From Bathynomus jamesi (Eukaryota > Arthropoda > Malacostraca > Isopoda > Cirolanidae): DNA of 64,000 nt. The notes beneath the pieces are model-generated. The model was not told the origin of the DNA. It saw only the letters and a program-made list of their open reading frames with translations, and did no database searches. Where the stretch lies: contig JAJOZX010001728.1 in NCBI GenBank assembly GCA_023014485.1, positions 354,001 to 418,000 on the forward strand. The letters are read 5' to 3'. Shown piece by piece: positions 24,182 to 34,891 of the stretch (positions are counted from its first letter, which is position 1; each line of letters starts with the position of its first letter). The position numbers were made by a program, and so were the translations under genes.

Positions 24182-26898
24182 ATGGATACACGGCAAGATG
24201 ATGAGTATGTCAAAATGTTATTGGGCACCGTACCCCGAGAAGAAGAAAAGGAAATAAAGGGCTGCAAACTGCCAACTAATAGGCAGGTCTTACTATGTCT
24301 GTTAGCAAACCTTCGGGTATGCATTGGGACCAGTCTTTATCTGCCACCATTGACAATGTGCTTTTGCATTACCAGAAGGCGAATGTCCCGACCATTACAG
24401 CAGGAACAATATTGGCCGAGTGATTAAAACTTACTTACTTGACAAAGACTACATGATGCTTATGAAAAAGAATGAGGATAGAAGACGGGCTGATGATCCT
24501 GGAATTATGAAGTTTAAATCAGAATTGAGCCTGACGATGAAATTTTATAAGAACAGTGTTGAAAGACATGGCGGCTGCGAAAAAGGGGAAAACTCAGGCC
24601 GAACAAGATGCCATCGATACTGACATACTCTTTATGAAAAGCATGCTAAGTGACAGAGTAGCTACCTACTCTGGGGTAACAAAGTACTCACAGAAAAGGT
24701 TCAGAAGCGACAGAAAAGGCAGATGCGAGAAGAGAACGACAAGAGAGAGAGCAATGTGATCATGCTGAGAATGTACAGGCTGATATTGATTCACCTATTA
24801 GCTCTGATGAGGACGATGACATTGATGAGGCCAGTACTGCTGAACCAAAGAGAAAACATCGGAGAACAGTGAAAGAGGGAGTTTCAATTTTTGTGCCCCA
24901 TGATATTCTGAAGTCGGCAGAACTTGTTTCATGCAGTGTTCGAAACAACATCTCGCCGACCCAGCTGAAGTGCAATTGTGTACTCCCTTGTATCTGCATG
25001 TGGTGGAGATACATCAAAGCTGAGTCTAAATGCAAGGACGGCCCGCCTCTACCGAGCTTCCATCGTGTCAGAAATAAGTTTAAAAATCATGGATGAATGG
25101 CAACCATCAGACAAAGTACTGGTGCACTGGGATGGTAAACTTATGGACACGCTGGATTCCAAAGGCACTGATGACCGCCTGCCCATTCTTGTGTCTGGTG
25201 TTAATGGCACAAAGCTTCTTGGAGTCCCACCTCTTCCGCATTTGACTCAAAAAGCTGGCCTGGTTCAGGAGACTTGATATCAACAGCAACCAAACAACTT
25301 CTGGTTGATTGGGAGTGTGAACAGAATGTCGATGGTATGGTTTTCGACACAACTTCATCCAATACAGGTAAACCTATTTCAAACATCAGCGTGAATTTAT
25401 CACGATATTAATACCAAAATACAGTGAATGATTTAACAGAAATCTGCAAAAGGCACGTGCCTGAAATGGTGGCCTTAAACTACAATTACATTTTTTTTTC
25501 AGGACAAAAAACAGCTGCTTGCGTCTCCCTCCAAAAGGAATTAGAGCGTGCCGTATTCTGGTGCGCCTGTCACAGACATGTGGGCGAAGTCATCCTAGGT
25601 GTTTGCTGGGATTGCTTGAAAGTGGAGGGCTCTTCAAGTGCAAACATAATGGTTTTCCAGAGGTGAGTCATAAGCTTTACAAAATAACAAGGAATATTAT
25701 TATCTAATGAACAAATTTAGTGGAATTTCTTTTATTAGACTTATGAGATATACTAACACCAAGCAAATGATCGATCATATCAATCTTAATACCCCTAAAA
25801 CAATATTATAGATTAGTACGAAATACAATAATCCCAATAATTGCATTTCTAGGTTCAAGAACCATTTCTCTCAACTGGCGTACAATGAAAAAAAGAAATA
25901 CTACTACCCCGCAATGCCTGGAGTGTTTGAGGAGCGCCAGCAGAGATGGCTGACTTCTTCCGTGAATCTCTAGCCCAACCATTTACACGTGGCGACTACA
26001 AGGAGCTGGTAAAGCTTTGTCTGCTGCTTGTAACTAAAGGATCCGAGCCAGTGAACTTCACAATGGTCTACCCCGGCGCACTTCACAAAGCAAGGTGGAT
26101 GGCTAAACTGCTCTATACCCTCAAGATTGTTCTTTTGTCAGGTCAGATCAAAGAGCAGTTTCCCAAAGCCGAGGTTGTGACTAAAAGTCAAATCAGCAAG
26201 TTAGAACGGTTTGCTGTGTTCACAGTCGCTGTTTATGTCCCATGGTGGATTGTTTGCCCCGTTCCAGCAAGTGCGCCACTGAATGACTTGAATTTGGTCG
26301 AAACCTTGGCTGAATTTGCCCCATATGACGCCACAATAGTTGCCAAAGCACGTGTGGCACTCGGTAAGACACACTTGGTACCTAACTGAGGAGTTTGGCC
26401 CCACTGGCTTTGTTCTCGTCCCAAGTACAAGAAAGGACAAAAGAGGAGATGAGGAAGGCCCTTCTTTGCCATGAAGGCACTGAAGTTACTAAGAGAGAGG
26501 GGCTCAATCATGGGGGCTATGGAAAGCCACATCTTCCCCCTGTCCCAGAAAGTGGCACTGCCCTGGTGGACCTAATTGGGCCTGACTCAAGCCGGTTCTT
26601 CACCATTTTAGGCATGCCCTATCAGTTTCTCCATAGTCCAGCCAGTGAATGGGCGGATCATGACGACTACCTGAACATGAAACGGGTTGTGGACAAGCTT
26701 CAGGTCGTCAATGAGGCTGCAGAGCGTGGTGTAAAACTTTGCCATGACTTTCTTAATGTTGCCAGGGATGAGGAGCGCTTTCAAGAAGTCCTTCAAGTAG
26801 TTGAAAATGACAGACTCCGCGTTCCTAATCAGCGCAAACGATCATCTGTTTCCGAACAGAAATCATGGTTTCTTGCTCTAGAGAATAATACCTTGTGA
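24182..26898 (+). pseudogene. Element A protein, uncharacterised RNase H-like transposase candidate
   Basis: An N-terminal region (GCKLPTNRQVLLCLLANL, NIGRVIKTYLLDKDYMMLM) is followed by an acidic stretch (SSDEDDDIDEA). Then come VHWDGKL, DRLPILVSGVNGTKLLGVP, MVFDTTSSNTG, CACHRHVGEVIL, VYPGALHKARWMAKLLYTLKI and ASAPLNDLNL. I recall this block order from uncharacterised invertebrate proteins. Two GT-AG introns restore the frame: 25368-25502 (NTG joined to QKTAAC) and 25663-25852 (VFQR joined to FKN). Single-base shifts near 24320, 25265 and 25945, with stops after 26390, make it inactive. Candidate catalytic Asp residues are in VHWDGK and FDTTSSN; this is inference. Confidence 0.65.
25368..25502 (+). 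other. Intron in the element A gene
   Basis: The donor is ACAG|GTAAAC. The acceptor is a nine-T run followed by CAG|GACAAA. Removing the 135 bp joins FDTTSSNTG to QKTAACVSL in frame. A second intron of 190 bp lies at 25663-25852 (CAGAG|GTGAGT to TTTCTAG|GTTC). Confidence 0.75.
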
Positions 26899-27200
26899 TA
26901 TATGATAAAACCCCTTAATGTACCATGAGAGAATAAGAATGATTAACTTTTTTGTGTTAGTGATAACAGCTTTTAATTAAGACAGGCAAATGATTTGTGT
27001 TAATATCCCTTATGATGGTTGTGTAATCTCATATAGGCGCGTATGCCGTATAAGCAAAATCGCTATTTTTCAAATTGCTGGTGCTCACTCGAATATGCAG
27101 GAATCTTCAAAAATTGCACGTGGGTATTTTTTATGTCAATATGCAACACCAAAAGTTTGAACAGCATTGTAGGACAAGTTGGGGCAACTGTCACACCCTA

Positions 27201-27228
<28 letters not shown>

Positions 27229-27231
<3 letters not shown>

Positions 27232-28706
27232 GGTGTCCGAGAATTATCTGTACAATTTTGGCTGTTTATTAAAAGTCAACCATGAAGTGTAGAAATTCCA
27301 GTGTTGTCCCATTTTACAGAGAATCTCATTAAGTTTTTTCTGATACCAAGTTTTGACAAGTTTTTTAGAAATTCCAGTGTGTCCGAAAATTATCTGTACA
27401 ATTTCATCTTTTAATAAAATTCTTGATAACACACGTAAAATTCTTAAACAAGATTATTTAGAATCTGTATTTTCAAAAATTTCTTTTATTAAAGTAACGT
27501 TGTTACAAACATTCGATATGTGCACCATCAGTGATTCGCAAAACATCCAATCGATACTCCAAATGTTGCCATGTACGCTGCAACATATCCACATCAATTC
27601 GCTCAATAGCAGCTGTGATTCTTGCTTTTAAATCATCAATGTCTGTCACCCGCGTATTGTACACAAGATCTTTGACGAATCCCCAAAGAAAGAAATCACT
27701 GGGTGTGATGTCGGGAGATCTAGCCGGCCAATGAATTGCACCTCCACGGCCAATCCACCTGTTTGGGAATGTCTCATTCAGGGACTTACGGACGATCAAG
27801 GCCCAATGTGGCGGTGCGCCATCTTGCTGGAAAATGATGCGTGGATGCAGTGCTTCCAATTGCGGATAGACAGTGTTGCAACATGTCCAGGTAGGTATTG
27901 GAGGTCACTGTTGATTCACCGAAGAAAAATGGTCCAATCACGCGATCATGTAACAGGCCACACCACACATTAACTTTAGGACTGTCTCTGATGTGCTCTT
28001 CTATGCAATGTGGATTTTGTGACCCCCATATGCGCACATTTTGTTTGTTTACCTTGCCTGAAACATGAAAAGTTGCCTCGTCCGAAAACATGATTCTTGC
28101 CAAGAACGCATTGTCCTGGTCGACTCTGTCAAGCAGAGTCATTGCAAATTCCTTACGGGAGACCTTATCTTCTTGCGTAATCTGTTGCAAGATTTGCAAC
28201 TTGTAAGGATGCAACTTCAAACGTTTACGCAAGACATCATGCACTGTCGAACGAGGTATCTGTAACTCTCGTGATGCAATTCTTGTCGACTTGCGTGGAC
28301 TACGAACAAAAGTCTCTCGAATGCGCTCGACATTTTCAAAAGACGTTCGAGACGGCCCTGCTCCTTTCTTATGCTCTACACTTCCAGTTTCCTTAAACCT
28401 TTTATACCAAGCTCGTATGGTTACTCTTGATGGAGGGTTTCTGTTGTAATTAGTTCTAAACCTTCGTTGAACTTGTGTATCTGATTTTGTTTCGATAAGC
28501 CATTCAACACACTGTGCTTTCTCCTGTGGATTCATTAAGGATGAGGGGTGTGTATGAATATCTGAAAAAGAAAAACTTGTCAAAACTTGATATCAGAAAA
28601 AACTTAATGAGTTTCTCTGTAAAATGGGACAACACTGGAATTTCTACACTTCATGGTTGACTTTTAATAACAGCCAAAATTGTACAGATAATTCTCGGAC
28701 ACCCTG
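27229..28706 (-). mobile_element. Mariner element, DD41D type, full length
   Basis: Inverted ends begin YAGGGTGTCCGAGAATTATC and run for about 130-150 bp, through a shared CAACACTGGAATTTCTACAC-type string. TA flanks both sides. It holds one transposase gene on the minus strand. It sits immediately right of element A, separated only by (AT)n. Confidence 0.9.
27503..28583 (-). pseudogene. Mariner DD41D transposase
   Basis: The N-terminal paired-type helix-turn-helix is visible (AQCVEWLIETKSDTQVQRRF, SRVTIRAWYKRFKETGS, then RIASRELQIPRSTVHDVLRK). Catalytic blocks follow: FSDEATFHVSG (Asp 1), IFQQDGAPPHW (Asp 2) and WPARSPDITPSDFFLWG (Asp 3). I count 41 residues between the second and third Asp, so it is DD41D. 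A single frameshift near 27800-27860 separates the first two-thirds from the last 118 residues. The length, about 355 residues, is normal for mariner. Confidence 0.9.
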
Positions 28707-28734
28707 TATATATATATATTATATATATATATAC

Positions 28735-29127
28735 ACATTCAACTGCAAAGAACACGCAGTATAAATAACGTAAAGAAACGACGCTTGTATAGGAGATATT
28801 CCGCGCAAGACTCTCGTCTTGCGCGGAATATCTCCTATACAAGCGTCGTTTCTTTACGTTATTTATACTGCGTGTTCTTTGCAGTTGAATGTATATAATG
28901 TTACGGCATGCGGAGGTGCCCCCTTGGGCATTGGTTTCTGCGAGTATGTAGAAGAATTACGGCATTTGGAAGAGTGAGGTCCATGGTGTAATGGTATCGC
29001 GTCTGACCGGCAATCGGAAGATCCCGGGTTCGATTCCCAGGTGGTTACCTCATTTTTTCATTTGTTCCGTTTTCTCTCTCTCGTCTTGCGCGGAATATCT
29101 CCTATACAAGCGTCGTTTCTTTACGAT
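28735..29127. mobile_element. tRNA-derived SINE (family 2): palindrome plus one copy
   Basis: Arms 28735-28811 and 28816-28892 are inverted copies of the SINE tail (CTTGCGCGGAATATCTCC) with a 4-bp spacer. A head (CGGCATGCGGAGGTGCCCCC) and a tRNA-like core at 28977-29051 follow on the plus strand: TGGTGTAATGGTA as box A and GGGTTCGATTCCC as box B. The anticodon-loop equivalent, CCGGCAA, lacks the usual U33, so this is a SINE head rather than a working tRNA gene. A second tail ends at 29127. Confidence 0.75.
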
Positions 29128-29144
29128 ATATATATATATATATA

Positions 29145-29364
29145 TAGGGTGCCCATAAAGTCACGCATCATAGGAAAAATTACATTTATTTATAAAGATA
29201 GTTACAGTATTTGTTCGAAATGATTCCCACCAATCTCAAAACATGTTTGTAAACGAAAAAGCAGGTTTCTTTGAATGTTCCTCAACATATTTGGCCTAAT
29301 GGAGCCGACTTCATCTTGAACTAAATAGACAGTGCTTATTTTTCTATGATGCGTGACTTTATGG
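29145..29364 (-). mobile_element. Internally deleted mariner fragment
   Basis: The left end TAGGGTGCCCATAAAGTCAC is mirrored at the right by GTGACTTTATGG, but the last bases are lost at the junction with Rep-A. The interior resembles antisense mariner C-terminal coding text without an open frame. Confidence 0.6.
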
Positions 29365-29764
29365 ACGTGTTACGTGCCTTGAAAAGTGGACGCTCAATGT
29401 CCCGGTTGAGGTTTAAGTTTTGTTTTTTTTGGCTAAAAATACAATAGTTACCCCTTTTTCTTTGTTTATTCAATCCGACGTGAATGCAACGAGTCTTTTA
29501 CTTATATAGAGGTTCTGAATGTAGGGACTAGGCTTGCTTTAAACCCTAGGTCCATGTCCGAAAGCTAGATCCTGTCTGCTTTGCAGATAGCTGGTGAGGG
29601 AAGCTATATTTATGGGATCTCTTTGCGAGAGACCCGTTGCCCATGTCGGGCTAGCATCATGAAAAAGAAAAACTATGGTATTTGTCATTTACCATTACTT
29701 ATTCGGACTATAGTGGATTTAATTTTCCCAGAAGAGTTCCTTGTTCCATGCACGGTCTGTGTTT
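29365..29764. mobile_element. Rep-A repeat copy
   Basis: Contains the Rep-A strings GGACGTGTTACGTGCCTTG, GCGAGAGACCCGTTGCCCAT and TTACTTATTCGGACTATAGT in the order seen at 3003-3864, here without the nested SINE. Non-coding. Confidence 0.6.
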
Positions 29765-29783
29765 AACATATATATATATATTA

Positions 29784-30371
29784 TCGTAAAGAACGACGCT
29801 TGTATAGGAGAACATTCCGCGCAAGATGAGAAGAGAGAACGAACAAATGAAAAAATGAGGTAACCACCCGGGAATCGAACCCGGGATCTTCCGATTGCCG
29901 GTCAGATATGATAACCATTACACCACGGGCCTCGCTCGAACAAATGCCGTAATTCTTCTACATACGCGCAGAAACCAATGCCCCAAGGGGCACCTCCCGC
30001 ATGCCGTATCTATATATACATTTCAACTGCAAAGAACACGCAGTATAAATAACGTAAAGAACGACGCTTGTATAGGAGAACTTCCGCGCAAGATGAGAAG
30101 AGAGAACGAACAAATGAAAAAATGAGGTAACCACCCAGGAATCGAACCCGGGATCTTCCGATTGCCGGTCAGATATGATAACCATTACACCACGGGCCTC
30201 ACTCGAACAAATGCCGTAATTCTTCTACATACGCGCAGAAACCAATGCCCCAAGGCGGCACCTCCCGCATGCCGTATCTATATATACATTTCAACTGCAA
30301 AGAACACGCAGTATAAATAACGTAAAGAACGACGCTTGTATGGGAGAACATTCCGCGCAAGATGAGAAGAG
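29784..30371 (-). mobile_element. SINE family 2, tandem array (268-bp period)
   Basis: The string CGTAAAGAACGACGCTTGTA starts at 29785, 30053 and 30321, an exact 268-bp spacing. Each full unit contains a minus-strand tRNA-like core (about 29857-29934 and 30124-30201) with GGGTTCGATTCC-type box B. This is a direct tandem repeat of the same SINE, which is unusual for elements that normally insert singly. Confidence 0.75.
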
Positions 30372-30401
30372 AGAACGACAAATGAAAAAATGAGGTAACT
30401 C

Positions 30402-30747
30402 TCTTCTCATCTTGCGCGGAATGTTCTCCTATACAAACGTCGTTCTTTACGTTATTTATACTGCGTGTTCTTTGCAGTTGAAATGTATATATAGATACGG
30501 CATGCGGAGTGCCCCCTTGGGGCATTGGTTTCTGCGCGTATGTAGAAGAATTACGGCATTTGTTCGAGTGAGGCCCGTGGTGTAATGGTTATCATATCTG
30601 ACCGCAATCGGAAGATCCGGGTTCGATTCCCGGGTGTTACCTCATTTTTTCATTTGTTCGTTCTCTCTTCTCATCTTGCGCGGAATGTTCTCCTATACAA
30701 GCGTCGTTCTTTACGTTATTTATACTGCGAGTTCTTTGCAGTTGAAA

Positions 30748-30750
<3 letters not shown>
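30402..30750 (+). mobile_element. SINE family 2, inverted copy
   Basis: Nearly the mirror image of 30018-30371, with about 30 bp between the arms. It contains tail, head (GGCATGCGGAGTGCCCCC), a tRNA-like core at 30570-30643 that has lost two bases, and a second tail. (TA)n at 30756-30794 follows. The two arms of about 350 bp form a large inverted repeat. Confidence 0.75.
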
Positions 30751-30755
<5 letters not shown>

Positions 30756-30797
<42 letters not shown>

Positions 30798-31413
30798 CCA
30801 ATTACGCAGAAGTGTGGCAAAGAAGATCAGAACTGTTAATAAAACAGTTTAACATGATATAATTAATAATAATTAATTACGTAAATAATATTTTAAGTGA
30901 AATAATCGCTAAAATTATTAATAATAAATTAGTAAATAAATACCAAAGTGCTTTCGAAAACGAATTTACGAAAGAAGACCCGCACTGAATTTTTGTATAG
31001 TAATTTAAAATAACAATTCAATAATAAAATCGACAATATTCTAGTAATAAATCACTGCACACGTTTTAAAGTTTAGATTTCAAAAGAAACTATAAACTTT
31101 GTCCTTAAACAATTTTATAAAGTTTTCAAACACACACACAACAGAGTGAAAAAATTAAAAAAATTGGGAAAAAATCAACTATATATATAGTATACATATA
31201 TATAAAACCTTGGTTAACCTTGGTTTTGCTTCCGTCCGAATTGTTCATTCTAACGAAGAAGCTAAAATTAACAGTAACGGAAGTGTAGGTATATATATAT
31301 ATATATATATATATATCTATATATATATAACGTAAAAACCCTTCCTCAATCTTTTATTCAGTTTCTTTATGAAACAAAATTTAATATTTTGCCCAATAAT
31401 TTTGTACCTTTAT
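30756..31413. other. AT-rich DNA with a SINE tail fragment
   Basis: No gene. A piece of the family 1 SINE tail lies at about 31206-31260 (CCGAATTGTTCATTCT), followed by (AT)n at 31292-31329. Confidence 0.55.
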
Positions 31414-33661
31414 TAGGCCGGGTCGTTTTTGCTTGAAAAAATGTTTTTGGGACGTTTAATTTACCCTGTATTATGAAAGTTTGTGTACCTACATAGGAAG
31501 TATCATGACAAAGTTTCAAGCTTTTATATAAATATTTTGAGGTTCCGCAAGTCATTTAAATTTTGGTGATTTTTTCCGATACTCCGTATAGTAAACTACA
31601 GCTCTTTGCTGACTTGCCATGATAGTTTACGAGGCAAATCACTCAGAATTCACCACAAGGAGGTGGCTGTAGGTCGAATTCCACACCATGCCCAGCCCAA
31701 CCTCCCTTCCATTAGTTTTTACATGTAGTTTATTGACATTTGTATTCGCATTTTGACTCAAATGTAGGCATGTTTGATCTTGAAGCAATTCTTGCCTTTA
31801 TAAAACCATCTCTATTTTCCTGGCCACAGACAGAAGCTGATGCTTCTGTTACAAGTTTGACATGTCTTTCCACAGCTTGTGAATGACATGAGTACTTTTT
31901 CAATAGAGGGTTAATTTCATCACCCCTTACGATAAGCTCTAACTGGGTGTTTGTCAAGCTTTTTGTCAGAGGTGGTTCATGTCTTGGGTAGTCTCCAAAT
32001 CGAATTAAATCTGAGTAGTCTCTTGCCAAGAAATTAATTTTAGGCCGTCTAAATTCTCTAATGCCCGAGGACACACTTTCCCTGGCTAAGAGAATGCGCC
32101 GGAAAGCTAACTCTCTCCTCACTTGCCTTTCATCAAATAACATCGAGACCAATAAAATTTCTGAGTGATCAAACTAGATATCATAAACCAGAGGTGCCTT
32201 GGTCCCTGGTAATAGTAAGGATTTCGTTTTATATTAAACCACGTTGGGGCATAAACGCGAACAATGAATTCGGTCAGAGTTTTCAAGTTTTCTGACGGCT
32301 TTTAGGTCGCAACATAAAGTCTAACTATCCTGTTGGCTGTCGTAAGCTATCTGGCATGGTTCAAAGAACCTGGGTTGCGGTTTTCAAGGTTTTGGGAACA
32401 TTGGCCTTCTATGACTGCATTACAAATTTCCATGAGATACTTTTGATCTTGGCTTAGATCGAGATCCCCCGGAATAGAAGGCATATTACTTGATTTGATT
32501 GCTTCAAACTTGACAACTGGCATCTTTTCGCACGCAGTAAGACTTTTGCCAACATTTCTAGCAAGGGCTTTTGATCCTTTGGTTTTACCATCCAAATAAT
32601 TAAACAAATGGCGGAGAGGTAGCTCATTAGTATGCAGCAAACACACGAACCAATGAAAAGGAGTATTGTAGTGTACCTCTAGTTGCCTGATAACTCCATT
32701 ATGTATGTCAGTGTTTACATTGGTTCCATCACAGCCAATGACCTTCAGATTGTCTACCTTAATATTGTTACTGTTAAGAAACTTTATCACTCCCTAAGAA
32801 ATGTTAGTTGAATTTCCAGTCACAGGAGTGAAGTGCCCAAAATATTTTGATTCTGGTTCAGCTATAAGCGTGATGTGTTCCTCAGTAATTGTTGTACTGT
32901 AGTACCTCCCACCCTTACAGAGATTTGTCTTAGTTAAGTCCTTTCTTCCATTAAAATACAATGTTTCTATACTTTCTTCACTTGATTTACTCAACTCCTC
33001 TCTGATCTTCTTTCTCTGCAGTCTCACCTTATTCTTATCCACAACATTGTGATAATCTTCAGAGGTAATGAGACCAAAATCTTCCAGAACAGCAGAGGCA
33101 ACGGCTGCACCAGCTCTGTCTGATATTCCGAATCGGTCACAAGTTTTTGCTAATGAAGGCAATTTGCGAGTGAGCTTATGTGCTTCACCTGATTTCTTTA
33201 TACCTTCCTCAGTGTGATCATCATCATCACGCTCTCTATCTGTATCTGTTGATGTGTCAGAATCAGGAATTGTATGAAAGTTATCCCAATCCATTGGCTC
33301 TTCCCTAGAAGTGGATGGGTTATTGATATCTCCATCTTCAAAGTTTTTAGAAAATCGTGCTCTTTCTTGTTCTTTACGCTCAGATCTTAACTTAATAGCA
33401 ACAGGAATACAAAAAATACAATAAAATCTTAATAAAAAATCATAATTGCCAAATAATTAATAAAGTTTACGTATTTAAATAAAGTTTTAAAGTTTTTTGT
33501 AATGTTTTACGTTTTACTTGCAATCTTCAGAGGACTTGCGGCACATTTAAAACTTAATCAATTTAGTTTTTTTAATAAGTGTTGAGCATTCATAGTGCAT
33601 CTACAAATTTCTTGGACACAGGCATGTGGAAATTCACAAATTTAATTTTCGACCCGGCCCA
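31414..33661 (-). mobile_element. Element B: uncharacterised transposon with TRGGCCGGGTCG ends
   Basis: The left end is TAGGCCGGGTCGTTTTT and the right end on the other strand TGGGCCGGGTCGAAAAT. The gene inside (31730-33420) is homologous to that of element C. The ends fit a loose shared pattern with C: T-R-G-G, then GTCGAA-type text. No clear target duplication is seen, and the right flank is (AT)n. Confidence 0.6.
31730..33420 (-). pseudogene. Element B protein, homologue of the element C protein
   Basis: On the minus strand, in order: KEQERARFSKNFEDG, an acidic STDTDRERDDDD stretch, DRFGISDRAGAAVASAVLEDFGLI, YFNGRKDLT, GCDGTNVNT, CLLHTNELPLRHLFNYLDGKT, then after a frameshift YAPTWFNIK and PRHLWF, and finally CHSQAVERHVKLVTEASA. 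Each block aligns by eye with element C. A TAG codon at about 32791-32793 and at least one frameshift between 32150 and 32347 inactivate it. The N-terminal Cys-rich region present in C is not visible. Confidence 0.7.
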
Positions 33662-33678
33662 AATATATATATATATAT

Positions 33679-33866
33679 CAGAGGCGACGGCGGGGGTCAG
33701 GCAGGTCAGGCTCAGCCTGACCTAACTTTAAAAGAAAAATAAATTTAATTTCCTGGTCATCATGTAAAATTTAAATTTGTGTATTTCAAAGATCTATTTA
33801 TTATGGTCACTTTATTAGAGCAATATAAATTTTAGAATGCACATTTTTTCCTTCTCTCCATTTAAA
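33679..33866. mobile_element. Solo end of a ZMYM-type hAT (tentative)
   Basis: The sequence CAGAGGCGACGGCGGGGGTC, with GTCAGGCAGGTCAGGC inside it, resembles the right-end text near 46597 (CAGAGGCGTTTTTATAGG on the minus strand). There is no partner end and no coding. Confidence 0.35.
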
Positions 33867-34568
33867 CGTGGCGAAACAAAGTACAGCAGCGGTCAATAAA
33901 GCGAACAAAGTGTTAAGTTTTATAGCTCGGAATTTTGAGTACAAATCGCGCGATATTATTATTCCTCGTTATAAATCATTAGTTAGACCCCATTTGGAGT
34001 ACGCGATTGAATTCTGGAATCCGCATATGCGTAAGGATATAGACAAAATCGAAAGAGTTCAAAGGCGAGCAACTAAGATGATTCCGTCGCTTTGGTCAAA
34101 GTTGTACGAGAATAAGCTTAAGGAGTTAAAATTGACTTCCACTTGAGACTAGGAGGCTAAGAGGTGAGCTAATCCAGGTTTTTAAAATTATGAATGGGTT
34201 CGATAACGTAGACAGATATAGCTTTTTCGAACTATCTCAATATAATAGGACTAGAAATAATGGGTGTAAGTTGACAAGTAGAACGTTCGAGACGGCAGTT
34301 GCCAAAAACTTTTTTACGCATAGAATAGTAAATAGGTGGAATAGTTTGCCGGTAGAAGTAATTAGTAGCACGTCTATAAACATGTTTAAAAATCGATTAG
34401 ACGCATATGTTGATAGTAAAATTAAGGTTTTTCTGGTTCGGAACCTACGTACAATTGTAGGTCCCCTCCGCCACCACGGAGGACATGCGCAATACACAAT
34501 TACAAACACGGTTAGGTAGACCAGCCATGAGTGGATCCCAGGGTCTTTGTTGGTCTGAAACATTATAA
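33867..34568 (+). pseudogene. CR1 reverse transcriptase C-terminus and 3' region, truncated
   Basis: This is a 5'-truncated second copy of the 13.2-17.4 kb LINE. Residues QSTAAVNKANKVLSFIARNF, RPHLEYAIEFWNPHMRKDI, FETAVAKNFFTHRIVNRWNSLP and FKNRLDAYVD are present in two frames with a shift near 34140. The 3' region ends GAAACATTATAA, matching the other copy. 5' truncation is typical of LINE insertion. Confidence 0.85.
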
Positions 34569-34695
34569 CAGTGGTTTCCAAACTGTGGGGCGCGCCCCTC
34601 TGGGAGGGCGCGCCCAGAGGGCGCGCCCTCCCAGAGGGCACAACCATAATTTTGGGGAGTTAGGGGGTCGTCGTAACAAAGTTTGGAAAACACTG
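34569..34695. mobile_element. 127-bp hAT MITE with a GC-rich hairpin
   Basis: The ends CAGTGGTTTCCAAACT and CAGTGTTTTCCAAACT are inverted and fit the hAT YARNG rule. A perfect 8-bp duplication, CATTATAA, flanks it (34561-34568 and 34696-34703). The interior has the near-palindrome CTCTGGGAGGGCGCGCCC mirrored, with three GGGCGCGCCC-like strings. It is inserted in the tail of the CR1 fragment. Confidence 0.8.
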
Positions 34696-34703
34696 CATTA
34701 TAA

Positions 34704-34859
34704 TATATATATATATATGGGATGAATTTCACAATTAAACACGTGAAATGAATGAATGCTGCAAACTCACAAGGAAAAAGAAAAACGATTCCAAGGCCTT
34801 TCGTGTATTCAGAGCTACACCTCGTCAGGGAATTCCCTGACGAGGTATAGCATTGCAGC

Positions 34860-34891
<32 letters not shown>

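Larger units (their letters stand above)
23846..27200 (+). mobile_element. Element A: intron-bearing transposon with TAGGGTGTG ends
   Basis: A 3355-bp unit with inverted ends TAGGGTGTGACCGTTGCCC (left) and TAGGGTGTGACAGTTGCCCC (right). The only gene-like region inside is the multi-exon relic at 24182-26898. The flanks are (AT)n, so the target duplication cannot be read. The first nine terminal bases equal those of element C (49472-52503), whose protein is different but comparable. I cannot place it in a named superfamily. Confidence 0.7.

Noticed and set aside
27201..27228. Target duplication of element A
   Set aside because: Both flanks are (AT)n, so any even-length match is guaranteed and carries no information.
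28977..30643. Apparent tRNA genes in the SINE cores
   Set aside because: The anticodon-loop equivalent CCGGCAA lacks U33, acceptor pairing is poor, and the cores always sit in the same repeat context, so they are SINE heads.
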